From assembly GCA_947498155.1 (NCBI GenBank), contig CANMJD010000006.1, positions 123,952 through 187,951 on the forward strand: DNA of 64,000 nt. The letters are read 5' to 3'. The position numbers were made by a program, and so were the translations under genes. Every line of letters begins with the position of its first letter. Positions within the stretch are counted from its first letter, which is position 1. The notes below the pieces were generated by a model. The model was not told the DNA's origin. It worked only from the letters and a program-made list of their open reading frames with translations, and searched no databases. Shown piece after piece: positions 18,018 to 27,869 of the stretch. The stretch comes from an uncultured Pseudoruegeria sp. Its GTDB lineage: Bacteria > Pseudomonadota > Alphaproteobacteria > Rhodobacterales > Rhodobacteraceae.

Positions 18018-18763
18018 CCGCGCGCCTTGCTGATATCTGGCGCCACCCGATCAAGGCCCATGGCCGCGAAAGCCTTTCTCAGGTTCTGCTGAGTGCCGGT
18101 AAAACGCTGCCATGGGACCGCACTTGGGCGGTCACCCACGAAAAAAGCAAGGCCGATGGCACAGGTTGGGCCAGTTGCGTGAACTTCTCGCGCGGGGCAA
18201 AAGCCCCCGCGCTGATGGCAATCACCTGCCGCTTTGACGAAACCACCCAACAGATTACCCTGTCCCACCGTGACAAACAGGATCTGACATTCGATCCAAC
18301 GGGCGATCCGCGCCCCTTCCTTGACTGGATTGCCGCGCTGATGCCTGCAGATCGCGCCCAGTCCACCGGCTTGATGCGTGCGCCAGACGTCGCCCAGACC
18401 GACACCGATTTCCCATCTGTCAGCCTTAACAATCTTGCTTCCCACGCAGAGGTTGCGCAAAAACTCGGACAGGATATCTCGCCGCTGCGCTGGCGCGGAA
18501 ATCTCTGGCTCGAAGGGCTGGCACCCTGGGTCGAAAAAGACTGGGTTGGTAAATCAGTCCGGATTGGTGAGGCAGTGCTTGAAATCCGCGAGGAAATCAC
18601 CCGCTGCACCGCAACCACCGCCAATACCACCACCGGCGTGCGCGATGCCGATACACTCGCCACATTGCGCGACAACTGGGGTCATCAGGAATTTGGCGTC
18701 TATGGCGTCGTGACCCACGCTGGCCTCATCACACGCGGCGATACAGTAGAGCTGATCTCATGA
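18014..18763 (+). CDS. MOSC domain protein
   Basis: A 249-residue protein with an N-terminal beta-barrel part (LADIWRHPIKAHGRESLSQ) and a MOSC domain. The conserved cysteine is in ITRCTATTANTTTGVRD, and NNLASHAEVAQKLG and RWRGNLWLEGLAPWVE match the family. MOSC domains handle sulfur transfer to molybdenum cofactor or related redox chemistry; the substrate here is unknown. It is coupled to yidC (ATGA overlap) and to engB (ATGA overlap). Confidence 0.88.
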   Translation: MTARLADIWRHPIKAHGRESLSQVLLSAGKTLPWDRTWAVTHEKSKADGTGWASCVNFSRGAKAPALMAITCRFDETTQQITLSHRDKQDLTFDPTGDPRPFLDWIAALMPADRAQSTGLMRAPDVAQTDTDFPSVSLNNLASHAEVAQKLGQDISPLRWRGNLWLEGLAPWVEKDWVGKSVRIGEAVLEIREEITRCTATTANTTTGVRDADTLATLRDNWGHQEFGVYGVVTHAGLITRGDTVELIS

Positions 18764-19410
18764 CATTTACCTTTACCTACGCCGAAGACCCCTCGCAGGC
18801 CGACGCCGAAAAAGGCCGATTGCTTTTTGCCGGCAGCACTGAATTCGTCAAAGGTGTGGTCGCCATGTCCGGCCTGCCCGAAGCCGACCGGATGGAGGTT
18901 TGCTTTGCCGGACGATCCAACGTCGGAAAATCCTCGCTGATCAACGCGTTGACTGGCCGCAAAGCTCTGGCGCGCGCCTCCAACACGCCGGGGCGCACAC
19001 AAGAAATCAACTATTTCACTGCTGGCGATGACATTTATCTCGTCGATCTTCCGGGGTATGGTTTTGCCAATGCCCCGGTTGCCGTGGTCGAAAAATGGCA
19101 GCGCCTGCTGAAAAGCTACCTGTCGGGCCGCCCGTCTTTGCGCCGCGCCTTTGTGCTGGTGGATTCGCGCCACGGGATCAAACCCGTCGATGACGAAATC
19201 ATGAGCCTGCTGGATAAATCCGCCGTCGCCTTTCAGGTCGTAATGACCAAAACCGACAAACTGCGCGGCAACGCGCTGGAAAAGACCATGGAGCAGGTCA
19301 AAACGGCGCTGGCCAAACACCCCGCCGCCTATCCGGAAATCATCATGACCTCTTCGGAAAAAGGCGAGGGCATCGCCACCCTGCGCGCCATTATCGCTAC
19401 GCTGGAATAA
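18760..19410 (+). CDS. engB: Ribosome biogenesis GTP-binding protein YihA/YsxC (EngB)
   Basis: A 216-residue GTPase needed for 50S subunit assembly. G1 is GRSNVGKSSL (51-60), G3 is DLPGYG, G4 is TKTD and G5 is TSSEKG. The N-terminal extension is short, as usual. It overlaps the MOSC gene by four bases and is followed 123 bases on by argB. Confidence 0.95.
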   Translation: MTFTFTYAEDPSQADAEKGRLLFAGSTEFVKGVVAMSGLPEADRMEVCFAGRSNVGKSSLINALTGRKALARASNTPGRTQEINYFTAGDDIYLVDLPGYGFANAPVAVVEKWQRLLKSYLSGRPSLRRAFVLVDSRHGIKPVDDEIMSLLDKSAVAFQVVMTKTDKLRGNALEKTMEQVKTALAKHPAAYPEIIMTSSEKGEGIATLRAIIATLE

Positions 19411-19427
19411 ACCCTTTCAGTTTGACC

Positions 19428-19447
19428 CAAATATCCCCGCCGGAGGC
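19428..19447 (+). repeat. Intergenic ATATCCC motif, copy 1
   Basis: CAAATATCCCCGCCGGAGGC, 17 bases after the engB stop. Similar copies lie at 48118-48133 and 63976-63993. Role unknown. Confidence 0.5.
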
Positions 19448-19533
19448 ATCCGACGCGGTCACCCCACGCCCGCATTCCCCTCTTGGCACACCTCCCGCAA
19501 CGCTCTAACAAAGCGGGAACGAGGACCAACATC

Positions 19534-20400
19534 ATGAAGAAACAAGACGCTATGAATCGCGATTGGATCGCCACCGCCCGCACTCTGTCCCAAGCCCTGC
19601 CCTATTTGCAGCGCTACGATAATGCGATTGTTGTTGTAAAACTGGGCGGACACGCCATGGGCAGCCTTGAGGCCATGGATGATTTCGCCCGCGATGTTGT
19701 GCTGCTTCAACAGGTCGGGGTCAATCCGGTTATCGTGCATGGCGGCGGGCCGATGATCAATGAAATGCTCAAAAAGCTCGACATCCAATCCGAATTTGTA
19801 AACGGCAAGCGTGTCACCGATGAAGCGACCGTCGAAGTCGTTGAAATGGTACTGTCGGGCCGCGTGAACAAGCGTATCGTTCAGGCGATCAACCGTCAGG
19901 GGGGCAAGGCCGTCGGCCTGTCGGGCAAGGATGCCAATCTGATGATCTGCGAGCAAACAAATCCGGATCTCGGGTTTGTCGGCACCCCGACTGAAATGCA
20001 CCCCGAAGTGCTACACAACCTTTTTGCTGTCGACACCATTCCGGTAATTGCCCCACTTGGCACCGGCCGTAATGGCGAAACCTTTAACGTGAATGGCGAT
20101 ACGGCGGCAGGCGCGATTGCGGCGGCGCTCAAGGCCGATCGGCTGTTGTTGCTGACCGATGTTGATGGCGTCAAAAATGCCGATGGTGAGGTTGTGACAG
20201 AATTGACCGCCGAACAAGTGCATCAAATGACCGCCGATGGCGTGATCGCGGGCGGTATGATACCGAAAACCGAAACCTGTCTGGACGCGCTGAACGGTGG
20301 TGTACGGGCAGCGGTTATTCTGGATGGTCGGGCCCCGAATGCGGTGTTGCTGGAGCTTTTCACCGAACATGGGGCGGGCAGCATTATCCGCAGCACTTAA
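19534..20400 (+). CDS. argB: Acetylglutamate kinase
   Basis: A 288-residue kinase that phosphorylates N-acetylglutamate in arginine synthesis. It has KLGGHAMG near the N-terminus, the glycine-rich [14 protein letters not shown] loop, and the C-terminal LTDVDGVKN and [10 protein letters not shown] segments. An N-terminal helix with [11 protein letters not shown] suggests the arginine-feedback-inhibited hexameric type. The ATG at 19534 has GAGGA upstream. Confidence 0.95.
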   Translation: MKKQDAMNRDWIATARTLSQALPYLQRYDNAIVVVKLGGHAMGSLEAMDDFARDVVLLQQVGVNPVIVHGGGPMINEMLKKLDIQSEFVNGKRVTDEATVEVVEMVLSGRVNKRIVQAINRQGGKAVGLSGKDANLMICEQTNPDLGFVGTPTEMHPEVLHNLFAVDTIPVIAPLGTGRNGETFNVNGDTAAGAIAAALKADRLLLLTDVDGVKNADGEVVTELTAEQVHQMTADGVIAGGMIPKTETCLDALNGGVRAAVILDGRAPNAVLLELFTEHGAGSIIRST

Positions 20401-20442
20401 ACGTGATTGGCGCTCCGCTCTTTGCGGACTATCCTTGCCCGC

Positions 20443-21234
20443 ATGGAGCATGAAACCACCCTCCGCCTCGCGGTATTTTTGGGCCTCTTTGCCCTTCTTG
20501 CACTGGCTGAAACCCTGCTGCCGCGCCGCCCGCGCCGGCACAGGACATCGCGCCGCTGGATGACCAATTGGGGCTTGGTGCTGATCGATACGCTTACCCT
20601 GCGGCTTATGGCCATTGCCTTGCCGCTGCTGGCCGTCGGCGCGGCACTAGATGCGCAGTCGAAAGGCTGGGGGGTGTTCAACGCCATTGAAGCACCGATC
20701 TGGCTTGAGGCAATCATCTGCATTCTGATCCTTGATCTGGCAATCTGGACGCAACATCTGATCACCCATAAAATTCCCCTATTGTGGCGCTTGCATCAGG
20801 TGCACCATGCCGATGGCGACATGGATGTCACCACCGCGATCCGCTTTCATCCTTTGGAAATTGCCCTTTCTATGGGGCTGAAAATCGTTCTGGTCTATCT
20901 GCTCGGCCCCCCCGCCTTTGCCGTCATCTTGTTTGAGATCATCTTGAACGGCACCGCCATGTTCAACCATGCCAATCTGCGGCTTTCGCCAAAACTTGAC
21001 CGCATTTTGCGCTTGGTGATTGTCACACCGGATATGCATCGCGTGCATCATTCCGAAGATCGGGCCGAACATGACAGCAACTACGGTTTTTCCCTGTCGA
21101 TCTGGGATCGTCTATTTCGCACCTATATCGCGCAGCCGTCCCAAGGGCATGACGATATGACGGTCGGCTTGCGCTGGCAGGATGAGCGGCCTTCAAAGCT
21201 GGGCTGGAGCCTGATGCTCCCGTTTCGCAAATGA
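20443..21234 (+). CDS. Sterol desaturase/fatty acid hydroxylase family membrane protein
   Basis: A 263-residue membrane protein. Four or so hydrophobic helices surround histidine clusters of the di-iron hydroxylase family: HLITH, HQVHH, HANLR and HRVHHSEDRAEHDSNYG. The substrate is unknown; in this group it may be a lipid or carotenoid. The ATG at 20443 is preferred over a TTG further upstream. Its stop overlaps the start of the Fe-S protein gene. Confidence 0.9.
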   Translation: MEHETTLRLAVFLGLFALLALAETLLPRRPRRHRTSRRWMTNWGLVLIDTLTLRLMAIALPLLAVGAALDAQSKGWGVFNAIEAPIWLEAIICILILDLAIWTQHLITHKIPLLWRLHQVHHADGDMDVTTAIRFHPLEIALSMGLKIVLVYLLGPPAFAVILFEIILNGTAMFNHANLRLSPKLDRILRLVIVTPDMHRVHHSEDRAEHDSNYGFSLSIWDRLFRTYIAQPSQGHDDMTVGLRWQDERPSKLGWSLMLPFRK

Positions 21235-21884
21235 ACCTGCAGGCCCTTGATGCGCAGGCACAGGAACGCCATCTACGGGTGCTGGCCCTCGCCCCCCCTG
21301 TGCCCGACGCCTGCCTGCCCACAGGCACGCAAACCGTCGCGTTGATTGGTCCGGATGAGCCTGCCTTTTGGCCGATCTTCAAGGCATCAAAGGAAATGCA
21401 GGATGGCAAAGCCGATCCCATGGATCGCTGGAGCGAACGCATTCTGACACCATGGGCCAGCTCCTTAGACGCAACGGCGATTTTTCCGTCCGACGGCCCG
21501 CCCTACCCGCCGTTTATCCAATGGGCCCTGAACAGCGGTGGCATCTGGCAATCCCCTGTTGGTCTTTTGGTTCATCCAAAGGCCGGGCTGTTTGTTTCCT
21601 TTCGCGCCGCCCTTGCTCTGCCCTTCTCTTGCCCCGAAGTTGCGCCAGAACTCTCTCCCTGTTCAGCCTGCCGCGCACAGCCTTGCCTTACGGCCTGCCC
21701 TGTAGATGCGCTGCAAGGCGACAACTATGATGTGTCCGCCTGCTACGCACATTTGAGCACAGAGGCCGGAACGGATTGCCGCACGGCCGGTTGTCGGGCA
21801 CGGCGGGCTTGCCCGATCAGCCAAGCCTATGGCAGGGTAGAAGCGCAATCCGCTTTTCACATGAAAGCCTTTTATAAATCATGA
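21231..21884 (+). CDS. 4Fe-4S ferredoxin-like protein
   Basis: A 217-residue protein. Residues 1-135 are a domain I cannot name. The C-terminal 75 residues hold cysteines arranged as CSACRAQPCLTACPVDAL, then a second set (CYAHLST, CRTAGCRARRACPISQ), enough for one or two iron-sulfur clusters. The pattern resembles the ferredoxin-like tail of QueG-type proteins, but the cobalamin-binding part is not present. It overlaps both neighbours by four bases, so the three genes are translationally coupled. Confidence 0.72.
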   Translation: MNLQALDAQAQERHLRVLALAPPVPDACLPTGTQTVALIGPDEPAFWPIFKASKEMQDGKADPMDRWSERILTPWASSLDATAIFPSDGPPYPPFIQWALNSGGIWQSPVGLLVHPKAGLFVSFRAALALPFSCPEVAPELSPCSACRAQPCLTACPVDALQGDNYDVSACYAHLSTEAGTDCRTAGCRARRACPISQAYGRVEAQSAFHMKAFYKS

Positions 21885-22387
21885 CTTTACACCTTATCCT
21901 GAGCCGCCATGCTAAATCCGATTGGGAGGATCCGCTGGCGCAGGATCATGACCGCGTCTTAAACCCTCGTGGCGTAAAAAGTGCCGATGCCATCGGGCAC
22001 TGGCTCTGTGAGAATGGCTATAGTCCGACAGAGGTGCTTTGCTCTTCGGCCCGCCGCACCGCGCAAACCTATGAAGGCATGCTGCCGCACTTTGACACGC
22101 CGCCAACGCTGGCGCTTTTACCCCAGCTCTATCTTGCCGGGGCGCATATCATGCTGCATTGCTTGCAATCAGCCAGCAGCGCGTCCGTGATGATGATCGG
22201 GCATAACCCCGGCATCGCGGAATTTGCCGAACTGCTGCTGCGCACCCCACCACGGGACAGTGATTTCATGCGTTATCCCACCGGTGCGACAGCTATCATG
22301 CGGTTTGACAAAACATCCTGGCGCGATGTGGGTTTTGGCGACGGGAGCTTGCTTGATTTCACCGTGCCCCGCCGCCTGATGCCCTAA
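21881..22387 (+). CDS. SixA-type phosphohistidine phosphatase
   Basis: A 168-residue protein of the histidine phosphatase superfamily. The catalytic RHA motif is at residues 9-11 (LILSRHAKSDW). The second histidine is in MMIGHNPGIAEFAELLL, and CSSARRTAQTYEGM carries the conserved arginine. In E. coli SixA dephosphorylates the phosphotransfer protein of a two-component or PTS system; the target here is unknown. A terminator follows 40 bases downstream. Confidence 0.88.
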   Translation: MTLHLILSRHAKSDWEDPLAQDHDRVLNPRGVKSADAIGHWLCENGYSPTEVLCSSARRTAQTYEGMLPHFDTPPTLALLPQLYLAGAHIMLHCLQSASSASVMMIGHNPGIAEFAELLLRTPPRDSDFMRYPTGATAIMRFDKTSWRDVGFGDGSLLDFTVPRRLMP

Positions 22388-22426
22388 CAACCGCTCTTGA
22401 CGTGCAAACAGATCACCTAACGAAAA

Positions 22427-22457
22427 AACGCCGGCACGGGATGTCCCTGCCGGCGTT
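22427..22457. terminator. Bidirectional terminator between sixA-like gene and bztD
   Basis: AACGCCGGCA pairs with TGCCGGCGTT around a loop that itself contains GGGA/TCCC. Runs of A on the left and T on the right allow it to serve both convergent units. Confidence 0.85.
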
Positions 22458-22488
22458 TTCAATTTCAATGGTCCAGAGAGAGCTTGGC

Positions 22489-23253
22489 TTAGTGGCCGAG
22501 AATCTGGCTGAGGAACAATTGTGTGCGTTCGCTCTTTGGATTGTTAAAGAACTCTTCAGGTTCGTTTTGTTCGACAATCTGACCTTGGTCCATAAAGATC
22601 ACGCGGTTGGCCACCTGACGCGCAAACCCCATTTCGTGGGTCACGCAGAGCATGGTCATGCCTTCTTCGGCGAGCTCGATCATCGTGTCGAGCACCTCTT
22701 TGATCATTTCAGGGTCAAGCGCTGATGTCGGTTCGTCAAACAACATGATCCGCGGTTTCATGCAAAGCGAGCGGGCAATCGCCACACGCTGCTGCTGACC
22801 ACCGGACAGCTGGCCCGGATATTTATCGGCCTGATCCGGAATCTTAACCTTTTCAAGGAAATGCATCGCCGTTTCTTCGGCTTCTTTCTTGGGGGTTTTA
22901 CGCACCCAGATCGGCGCCAAGGTACAGTTCTCAAGAATGGTCAGATGCGGGAAAAGGTTAAAGTGCTGAAAGCACATGCCAACTTCTGAGCGGATCTTGT
23001 CGATGTTCTTAAGATCAGACGACAGCAATGTGCCATCAACCGTGATGGACCCCTGCTGATGTTCTTCCAGCGCATTGATACAGCGGATCAGGGTAGATTT
23101 ACCTGAGCCCGACGGGCCACAGATCACGATCCGCTCGCCCCGGTTGACGGTCAGGTTTACATCCCGCAGCACATGGAACGAACCGTACCATTTGTTCATG
23201 TTCTGGATGGTGATTGCGATCTCGTCAGAGACCTTCATTTGAGCTTCAGCCAT
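22489..23253 (-). CDS. bztD: Glutamate/aspartate-type ABC transporter ATP-binding protein
   Basis: A 254-residue ATPase. Walker A is GPSGSGKST, the signature is [13 protein letters not shown] and Walker B is [12 protein letters not shown], followed by the H-loop CVTHEM. It drives the polar amino-acid transporter made with the upstream genes. It starts 13 bases after bztC, and the unit ends at the bidirectional hairpin. Confidence 0.94.
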   Translation of the reverse strand: MAEAQMKVSDEIAITIQNMNKWYGSFHVLRDVNLTVNRGERIVICGPSGSGKSTLIRCINALEEHQQGSITVDGTLLSSDLKNIDKIRSEVGMCFQHFNLFPHLTILENCTLAPIWVRKTPKKEAEETAMHFLEKVKIPDQADKYPGQLSGGQQQRVAIARSLCMKPRIMLFDEPTSALDPEMIKEVLDTMIELAEEGMTMLCVTHEMGFARQVANRVIFMDQGQIVEQNEPEEFFNNPKSERTQLFLSQILGH

Positions 23254-23266
23254 TATTCAGGCCTCC

Positions 23267-24565
23267 TTATCGGTGGTCGGTCGCAAGGCGACGTTCGAGC
23301 CATTGTGAGTATTGCGAGATGCCATAGCAGGTGACAAAGAACAGAAGGGCCGCGAAACCCAAAAGCTCCCAGTACACGCCGTTCCATTCCGTCGAGGCAA
23401 GGATCGGCCCGCGGATCATCCCGAGAATGTCGAACATCGAGATAACCGACACCAGCGTTGTATCCTTGAACAGCCCCACGGCAATGTTAACGATCCCCGG
23501 GATGGAAATCTTCAGCGCCTGCGGCAGGATGATCAGGCGCATCGCCTGTGCATAATCCAAGCCAAGGGAATCCGCTGCCTCATATTGGCCTTTGGGTAAC
23601 GCCGCCAGACCGCCGCGGATTACCTCTGCAATATAGGCCGCCGAGAACATCGTGATCATGATCACCACGCGCAGGAAAAGGTCGACAGAGGATTCAGGCG
23701 GGAAGAAATATGCCAGCATCACCGAAGCCACAAACAGCAAGGTAATGAGCGGCACACCGCGAATGAATTCAATGAAGACAACGCAGATCATCTTGATCAA
23801 AGGCATGCGGGACTGCCGCCCCAAGGCAAGGGCGATCCCAAGCGGCACGGACAGCGACACACAAGTCACCCCCAGCATCATGTTCAACATAAAGCCCCCG
23901 AGATCACGGCTTGGAACCGCGCCCAGCATGGCATTATCCGATGCGCCTTCGGGGATCAGAAATCCGCCGATGGTCCAGACCACAAAGGCCGCCACGATGC
24001 CGCCAAAGAAACCGGTCGCAAAGCTGTTTTTAACGAAACGGCTATAGACGACGTAGCCTGCAACAAATCCCGCAAACGCCAGAATTGGCGCAAGGATAGT
24101 GCCACCCCAGATCAGCCAAAAGGCCAAGAAGGGATAAATGACGGTAAAGGCCAACATCTTGCGCGGCAGATCAAAGAACAACACCGGTGCGGCGGCTACG
24201 CCAAGCAAGACAAAGGCCAGCGCTGGACGCCAGTAGTATTCCACCGGATATTTGAACCCGAACAGCAGCTGATTCCAACGTTCGGACAGAACCGAGAAAC
24301 AGGCGCCGGATTCGCCTTGCAGCACCTCACGGCATTCCGCCAGACTGTCGGTGTTCCAGACCCCATTCAAAATCCACGGTAAGGTCGCCGCCAGAATAAG
24401 GTAGATCAAATAGGCCGCAACAATGCTTAGCAGGGCATTTGCCGGTGTTGCGAACAGGTTTTCACGCATCCATTTTACCGGCCCCGTTGCCGTAAACGGC
24501 GGCGGAGATTGCGGAATGGTTTCGGTACGGACAAATGCCGTCTGATTGTTTTGTGACTCTGACAT
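23267..24565 (-). CDS. bztC: Glutamate/aspartate-type ABC transporter permease BztC/AapM
   Basis: A 432-residue permease with about eight membrane segments. A family-specific N-terminal half precedes the His/Glu/Gln/Arg permease domain (MLGVTCVSLSVPLGIALALG), with the EAA loop ADSLGLDYAQAMRLIILPQA. It pairs with BztB to form the channel. It starts 3 bases after bztB. Confidence 0.93.
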   Translation of the reverse strand: MSESQNNQTAFVRTETIPQSPPPFTATGPVKWMRENLFATPANALLSIVAAYLIYLILAATLPWILNGVWNTDSLAECREVLQGESGACFSVLSERWNQLLFGFKYPVEYYWRPALAFVLLGVAAAPVLFFDLPRKMLAFTVIYPFLAFWLIWGGTILAPILAFAGFVAGYVVYSRFVKNSFATGFFGGIVAAFVVWTIGGFLIPEGASDNAMLGAVPSRDLGGFMLNMMLGVTCVSLSVPLGIALALGRQSRMPLIKMICVVFIEFIRGVPLITLLFVASVMLAYFFPPESSVDLFLRVVIMITMFSAAYIAEVIRGGLAALPKGQYEAADSLGLDYAQAMRLIILPQALKISIPGIVNIAVGLFKDTTLVSVISMFDILGMIRGPILASTEWNGVYWELLGFAALLFFVTCYGISQYSQWLERRLATDHR

Positions 24566-24568
24566 GCC

Positions 24569-25783
24569 CTAGCGCTCCTTCAGCTTCACAGCGTTGTTGT
24601 AGACGTTCATGACCGTCGAAATCGCCAGCGAAATCGTTAGATAGAACAGCATCAGCAGCAGAACGCATTCAATGGCGCGCCCGGTTTGGTTCAGGGTAAC
24701 CCCGCCCAGCGTTGCGGTGATGTCCGCATAGCCAACGGCAATCGCCAGTGAAGAGTTCTTTGTGATGTTCAGATATTGCGAAATCAGCGGCGGAATAATC
24801 ACCCGCAGCGCCTGTGGCAGCACAACCAGTTTCATCACCCGACCCGGGCGCAAACCCAGCGCGGCTGCGGCTTCGGTCTGACCTTTAGAAACAGCCTGAA
24901 TACCGGCGCGCACGTTTTCAGCGATAAAGGCACCCGTATAGATCGACAGGGCAAACCATAGCGCAATCAGTGGACCACCGACTTTGATACCGCCGGAAAA
25001 GTTAAACCCTTTCAGCGCGGGCAAATCCAGGCCAATGGGTTGACCCATAATGAAAAACATCAGGATTGTCGGAACAAAGAAAATCCCGAGGCTCGGCAAG
25101 AAGGTTGGTAGAAGTTTGCCAGTATCATAGAGCAGTTTCGTCGCATACCGACGATAGGCAAATACGCCGATGACCGAGGCAAGGAATGTCGCCACAACAA
25201 CCATGGATCCCGGTCCCCAAACGGGTGCCGGAATATAAATACCGCGATTGGTGAAGGCGAATGCGTTCATGACCATAGAGGCAGTCGCGTCATCACCCCG
25301 GAATTCCCGTGGCCCCGGCAGAACTGCAATCATGATGGTGAAGATAATCACGATCCAGATCAGAACCGGAATATTTCGAAAGATTTCAACGTACCAAGAC
25401 ATCAGCTTGGACACGAGCCAGTTATTGGACAGGCGCAAAACACCGGCGATCACGCCAAAGATCGTGGCGGTTACGCAGGCCAGAAATGCAACAAGCAGCG
25501 TGTTGAGAATACCCACAACGGCCGCGCGGGCGTTGGAGTCCTGACTGTCATAGGAAATTAGCGTTTGGTTAATATCGTAACCCGCAGCGCTGCCTAGAAA
25601 GCCCCAGTCAATGTTCAGACCCGCAGCTCGCAGGTTGCTCATCAGGTTATTACCAAGATAGGCGAAAGCGACAATCAGCGCTAACAAGGCGATCGCTTGA
25701 AAAGTCAGCGAGCGATAGCGCGTGTCGTTTATCAGCATGGATAGCCGAAACGCCCCTTGTGGAGGGTCGGTTATAGTTGCCAT
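24569..25783 (-). CDS. bztB: Glutamate/aspartate-type ABC transporter permease BztB/AapQ
   Basis: A 404-residue permease with about eight membrane segments and an EAA loop (TEAAAALGLRPGRVMKLVV). The periplasmic insertion GPREFRGDD is seen in the Aap/Bzt family. The ATG at 25783 is chosen because GGGGAA lies at the right distance; an ATG at 25801 is the alternative. A hairpin separates it from bztA. Confidence 0.92.
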   Translation of the reverse strand: MATITDPPQGAFRLSMLINDTRYRSLTFQAIALLALIVAFAYLGNNLMSNLRAAGLNIDWGFLGSAAGYDINQTLISYDSQDSNARAAVVGILNTLLVAFLACVTATIFGVIAGVLRLSNNWLVSKLMSWYVEIFRNIPVLIWIVIIFTIMIAVLPGPREFRGDDATASMVMNAFAFTNRGIYIPAPVWGPGSMVVVATFLASVIGVFAYRRYATKLLYDTGKLLPTFLPSLGIFFVPTILMFFIMGQPIGLDLPALKGFNFSGGIKVGGPLIALWFALSIYTGAFIAENVRAGIQAVSKGQTEAAAALGLRPGRVMKLVVLPQALRVIIPPLISQYLNITKNSSLAIAVGYADITATLGGVTLNQTGRAIECVLLLMLFYLTISLAISTVMNVYNNAVKLKER

Positions 25784-25876
25784 TGATTTGTTCCCCGTCA
25801 TTCCGAAGCACTGGCCGCTTATTGCGCGCTCTTAGGTCGGATCCGAATTGTTATATATCGTTGTTCTAAAAGGTAG

Positions 25877-25903
25877 AAAGGGCGCGATACGCTCGCGCCC
25901 TTT
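25877..25903 (-). terminator. Hairpin between bztA and bztB (partial terminator)
   Basis: AAAGGGCGCGA pairs with TCGCGCCCTTT around a five-base loop, 14 bases after the bztA stop. It probably stabilises or partly ends the bztA message, giving excess binding protein over permease, a common arrangement (inference). Confidence 0.65.
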
Positions 25904-25916
25904 CCCAAACTCGTTC

Positions 25917-26933
25917 TTAACGGAACGGAGGAGAATACAGCAGGCCGCCATCGGTCCACTGTGCGTTCAAGCCACGGGCCAACCCAACAGGGGAAGATTC
26001 GCCGATGTTGGCTTCAAAGATCTCGCCGTAGTTCCCGCTCACGGCCAGTGCTTTTTGCGCCCAGTCAGCCGGCAGGCCCAGCATTTCGCCCAGGTTGCCT
26101 TCTGTACCCAGCAGACGGTTAACCTCTGGGTTGTTGGTGCCAGCAGCCATTTCCGCCATATTCGCGGAGGTGACGCCCAGCTCTTCAGCTGCGATCAGGG
26201 CGTTCAGTGTCCAGCGCGCAATATCTGCCCACTCGTTGTCACCGTGACGGACCAGAGGACCAAGCGGCTCTTTGGAGATGATTTCCGGCAGAATCGCATG
26301 ATCTGCAGGATTTTCAAATGTCGCACGAGTCGCCGCCAAACCAGAAGCGTCTGTGGTATAGGTATCGCACGCGCCGGCCAGATACTGTTGCTGACCTTCG
26401 GCGTTTGTTTCGATAGGCACAGGCTCATAGCTGATGTTGTTGGCACGGAAGAAATCGGCCAGGTTCAGCTCTGTTGTTGTACCGGTTTGGATACAAACGG
26501 TTGCACCGTCGAGTTCTTTCGCGGAGGACACACCCAGTTCTTTTGGAACGATGAAGCCCTGACCGTCATAGTAGTTGATGCCGACAAATTCGAACTTCAG
26601 ATCGACGTCGCGGCTGAAGGTCCAAGTTGTGTTACGGGCCAGCAGATCGATCTCACCGGAGGCCAGCGCTGTAAAGCGTGTCTTACCGGTTGTTGGAACG
26701 AATTCTACAGCTTCTGGATCGTCCAGAACGGCGGCAGCAACGGCGCGGCATACGGCAACATCGAAGCCTTCCCAAACGCCATTTGCATCTGGCGCAGCAA
26801 AGCCAACAAGCCCAGTGGTTACACCACAGTTCAGCTTGCCGCGTGCTTTAACATCGTCCAGCGTACCGGCTGCAGCTACACCTGCGCCAAGGCTCGCCAG
26901 CGTCAATGCGCCAAGAAATACGGATTTTTTCAT
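25917..26933 (-). CDS. bztA: Polar amino-acid ABC transporter substrate-binding protein
   Basis: A 338-residue periplasmic binding protein with signal peptide residues 1-22 (ending AGVAAAG). It has the family-3 solute-binding pattern: GKLNCGVTTGLVGFAAPD, FDVAVCRAVAAAVL, FTALASGEIDLLARNTTWTF. It matches the AapJ/BztA glutamate-glutamine-aspartate-asparagine group. It heads the unit of four genes. Confidence 0.94.
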   Translation of the reverse strand: MKKSVFLGALTLASLGAGVAAAGTLDDVKARGKLNCGVTTGLVGFAAPDANGVWEGFDVAVCRAVAAAVLDDPEAVEFVPTTGKTRFTALASGEIDLLARNTTWTFSRDVDLKFEFVGINYYDGQGFIVPKELGVSSAKELDGATVCIQTGTTTELNLADFFRANNISYEPVPIETNAEGQQQYLAGACDTYTTDASGLAATRATFENPADHAILPEIISKEPLGPLVRHGDNEWADIARWTLNALIAAEELGVTSANMAEMAAGTNNPEVNRLLGTEGNLGEMLGLPADWAQKALAVSGNYGEIFEANIGESSPVGLARGLNAQWTDGGLLYSPPFR

Positions 26934-27157
26934 TTTTACCTCTTCCTGATGGAACCGCCAAAAAATGGCGGCTGGACCGGCCTATTTTGACCGTAATTAA
27001 ATCGCGACAAGCTTAAGCCGTCAGCGATGCCACAAGTTTGGGCAAATATCCGATCAAAGGTCAAGGGTTGGACCCAAATTTCCGCATCAACTTATTTCGC
27101 AGCTGACACCATATTTGCTTTGACCCCTCTTTGAGCAGTCAAACCGGCAATTGGCGT

Positions 27158-27865
27158 CTATTTTGTCAAAGAGAAAAAACGCGCGGCATGGAGGAATGCC
27201 TGCTTTTTGATATCAGAGGCCTCTCGGGCTTCTTCATCATCGCCCCATTGTTCGATCTGCCATTCCTCATCGATTCGGGAGAATTTCCAAAGGTCTTCGG
27301 CTGAATAACATTTGTGCGTTGCCGCCAAGCCAATCACCAGAGATCCTGACAGGCTGACCAGATCGTGAAAGGCCGTCAGCTCGTAGGGGTTAAATTTCGC
27401 CACCGCACTCCGCAATGGGGCGATGGCGTCAGGCTCTTGCTCAAAATACATGACGCCTTCGCCGGTTTTTAACCGAACCCCATAGGTCTCTGCCAGCCAG
27501 TCCAGCAACGGGTCCCAGGCCTCTGCCTGACGGTGCGTTAGAGATTGCGGGCTAGCGGCGCGATAACACAGAAGATCGGTTTCCCCATAGGCACACAGCA
27601 TATCGGCGACCGCGTCAAACTGCGGGATAACCTTGTCGATTGCGGAATTGGCCGAGCGGGTAAAGGGCATGGTCAGCGGGTTAATTTTCTCTTCTTGAGC
27701 GTCCCATTCCGCCGCAATCTCGCGGGCCATAGCCTGTGTGGGAACGATCAGCCGTGCCTTACCAGGTGTGCGCAACTTGCGTCCGTCCAGCAGCACCTCA
27801 AAGCCCGCCTCGGCAGGGGCAACCGTTGTTTCTTTCCAAAACCGTTTCTGTTTCCAATCGGCCAT
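27158..27865 (-). CDS. ATP12 family F1-ATPase assembly chaperone
   Basis: A 235-residue protein from the ATG at 27865 (MADWKQKRFWKETTVAPA). It has the ATP12 pattern: LDGRKLRTPGKARLIVPT, EWDAQEEKINPLTMPFTRSA, ERAS-like TDLLCYRA, and LVSLSGSLVIGLA. ATP12 assists assembly of the F1 alpha subunit in mitochondria and alphaproteobacteria. It starts 4 bases after the HAD gene and ends the operon. Confidence 0.92.
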   Translation of the reverse strand: MADWKQKRFWKETTVAPAEAGFEVLLDGRKLRTPGKARLIVPTQAMAREIAAEWDAQEEKINPLTMPFTRSANSAIDKVIPQFDAVADMLCAYGETDLLCYRAASPQSLTHRQAEAWDPLLDWLAETYGVRLKTGEGVMYFEQEPDAIAPLRSAVAKFNPYELTAFHDLVSLSGSLVIGLAATHKCYSAEDLWKFSRIDEEWQIEQWGDDEEAREASDIKKQAFLHAARFFSLTK

Positions 27866-27869
27866 ATTC

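Noticed and set aside
25848..26990. Plus-strand frame of 380 codons
   Set aside because: Antisense to bztA; cysteine-rich and without domain.
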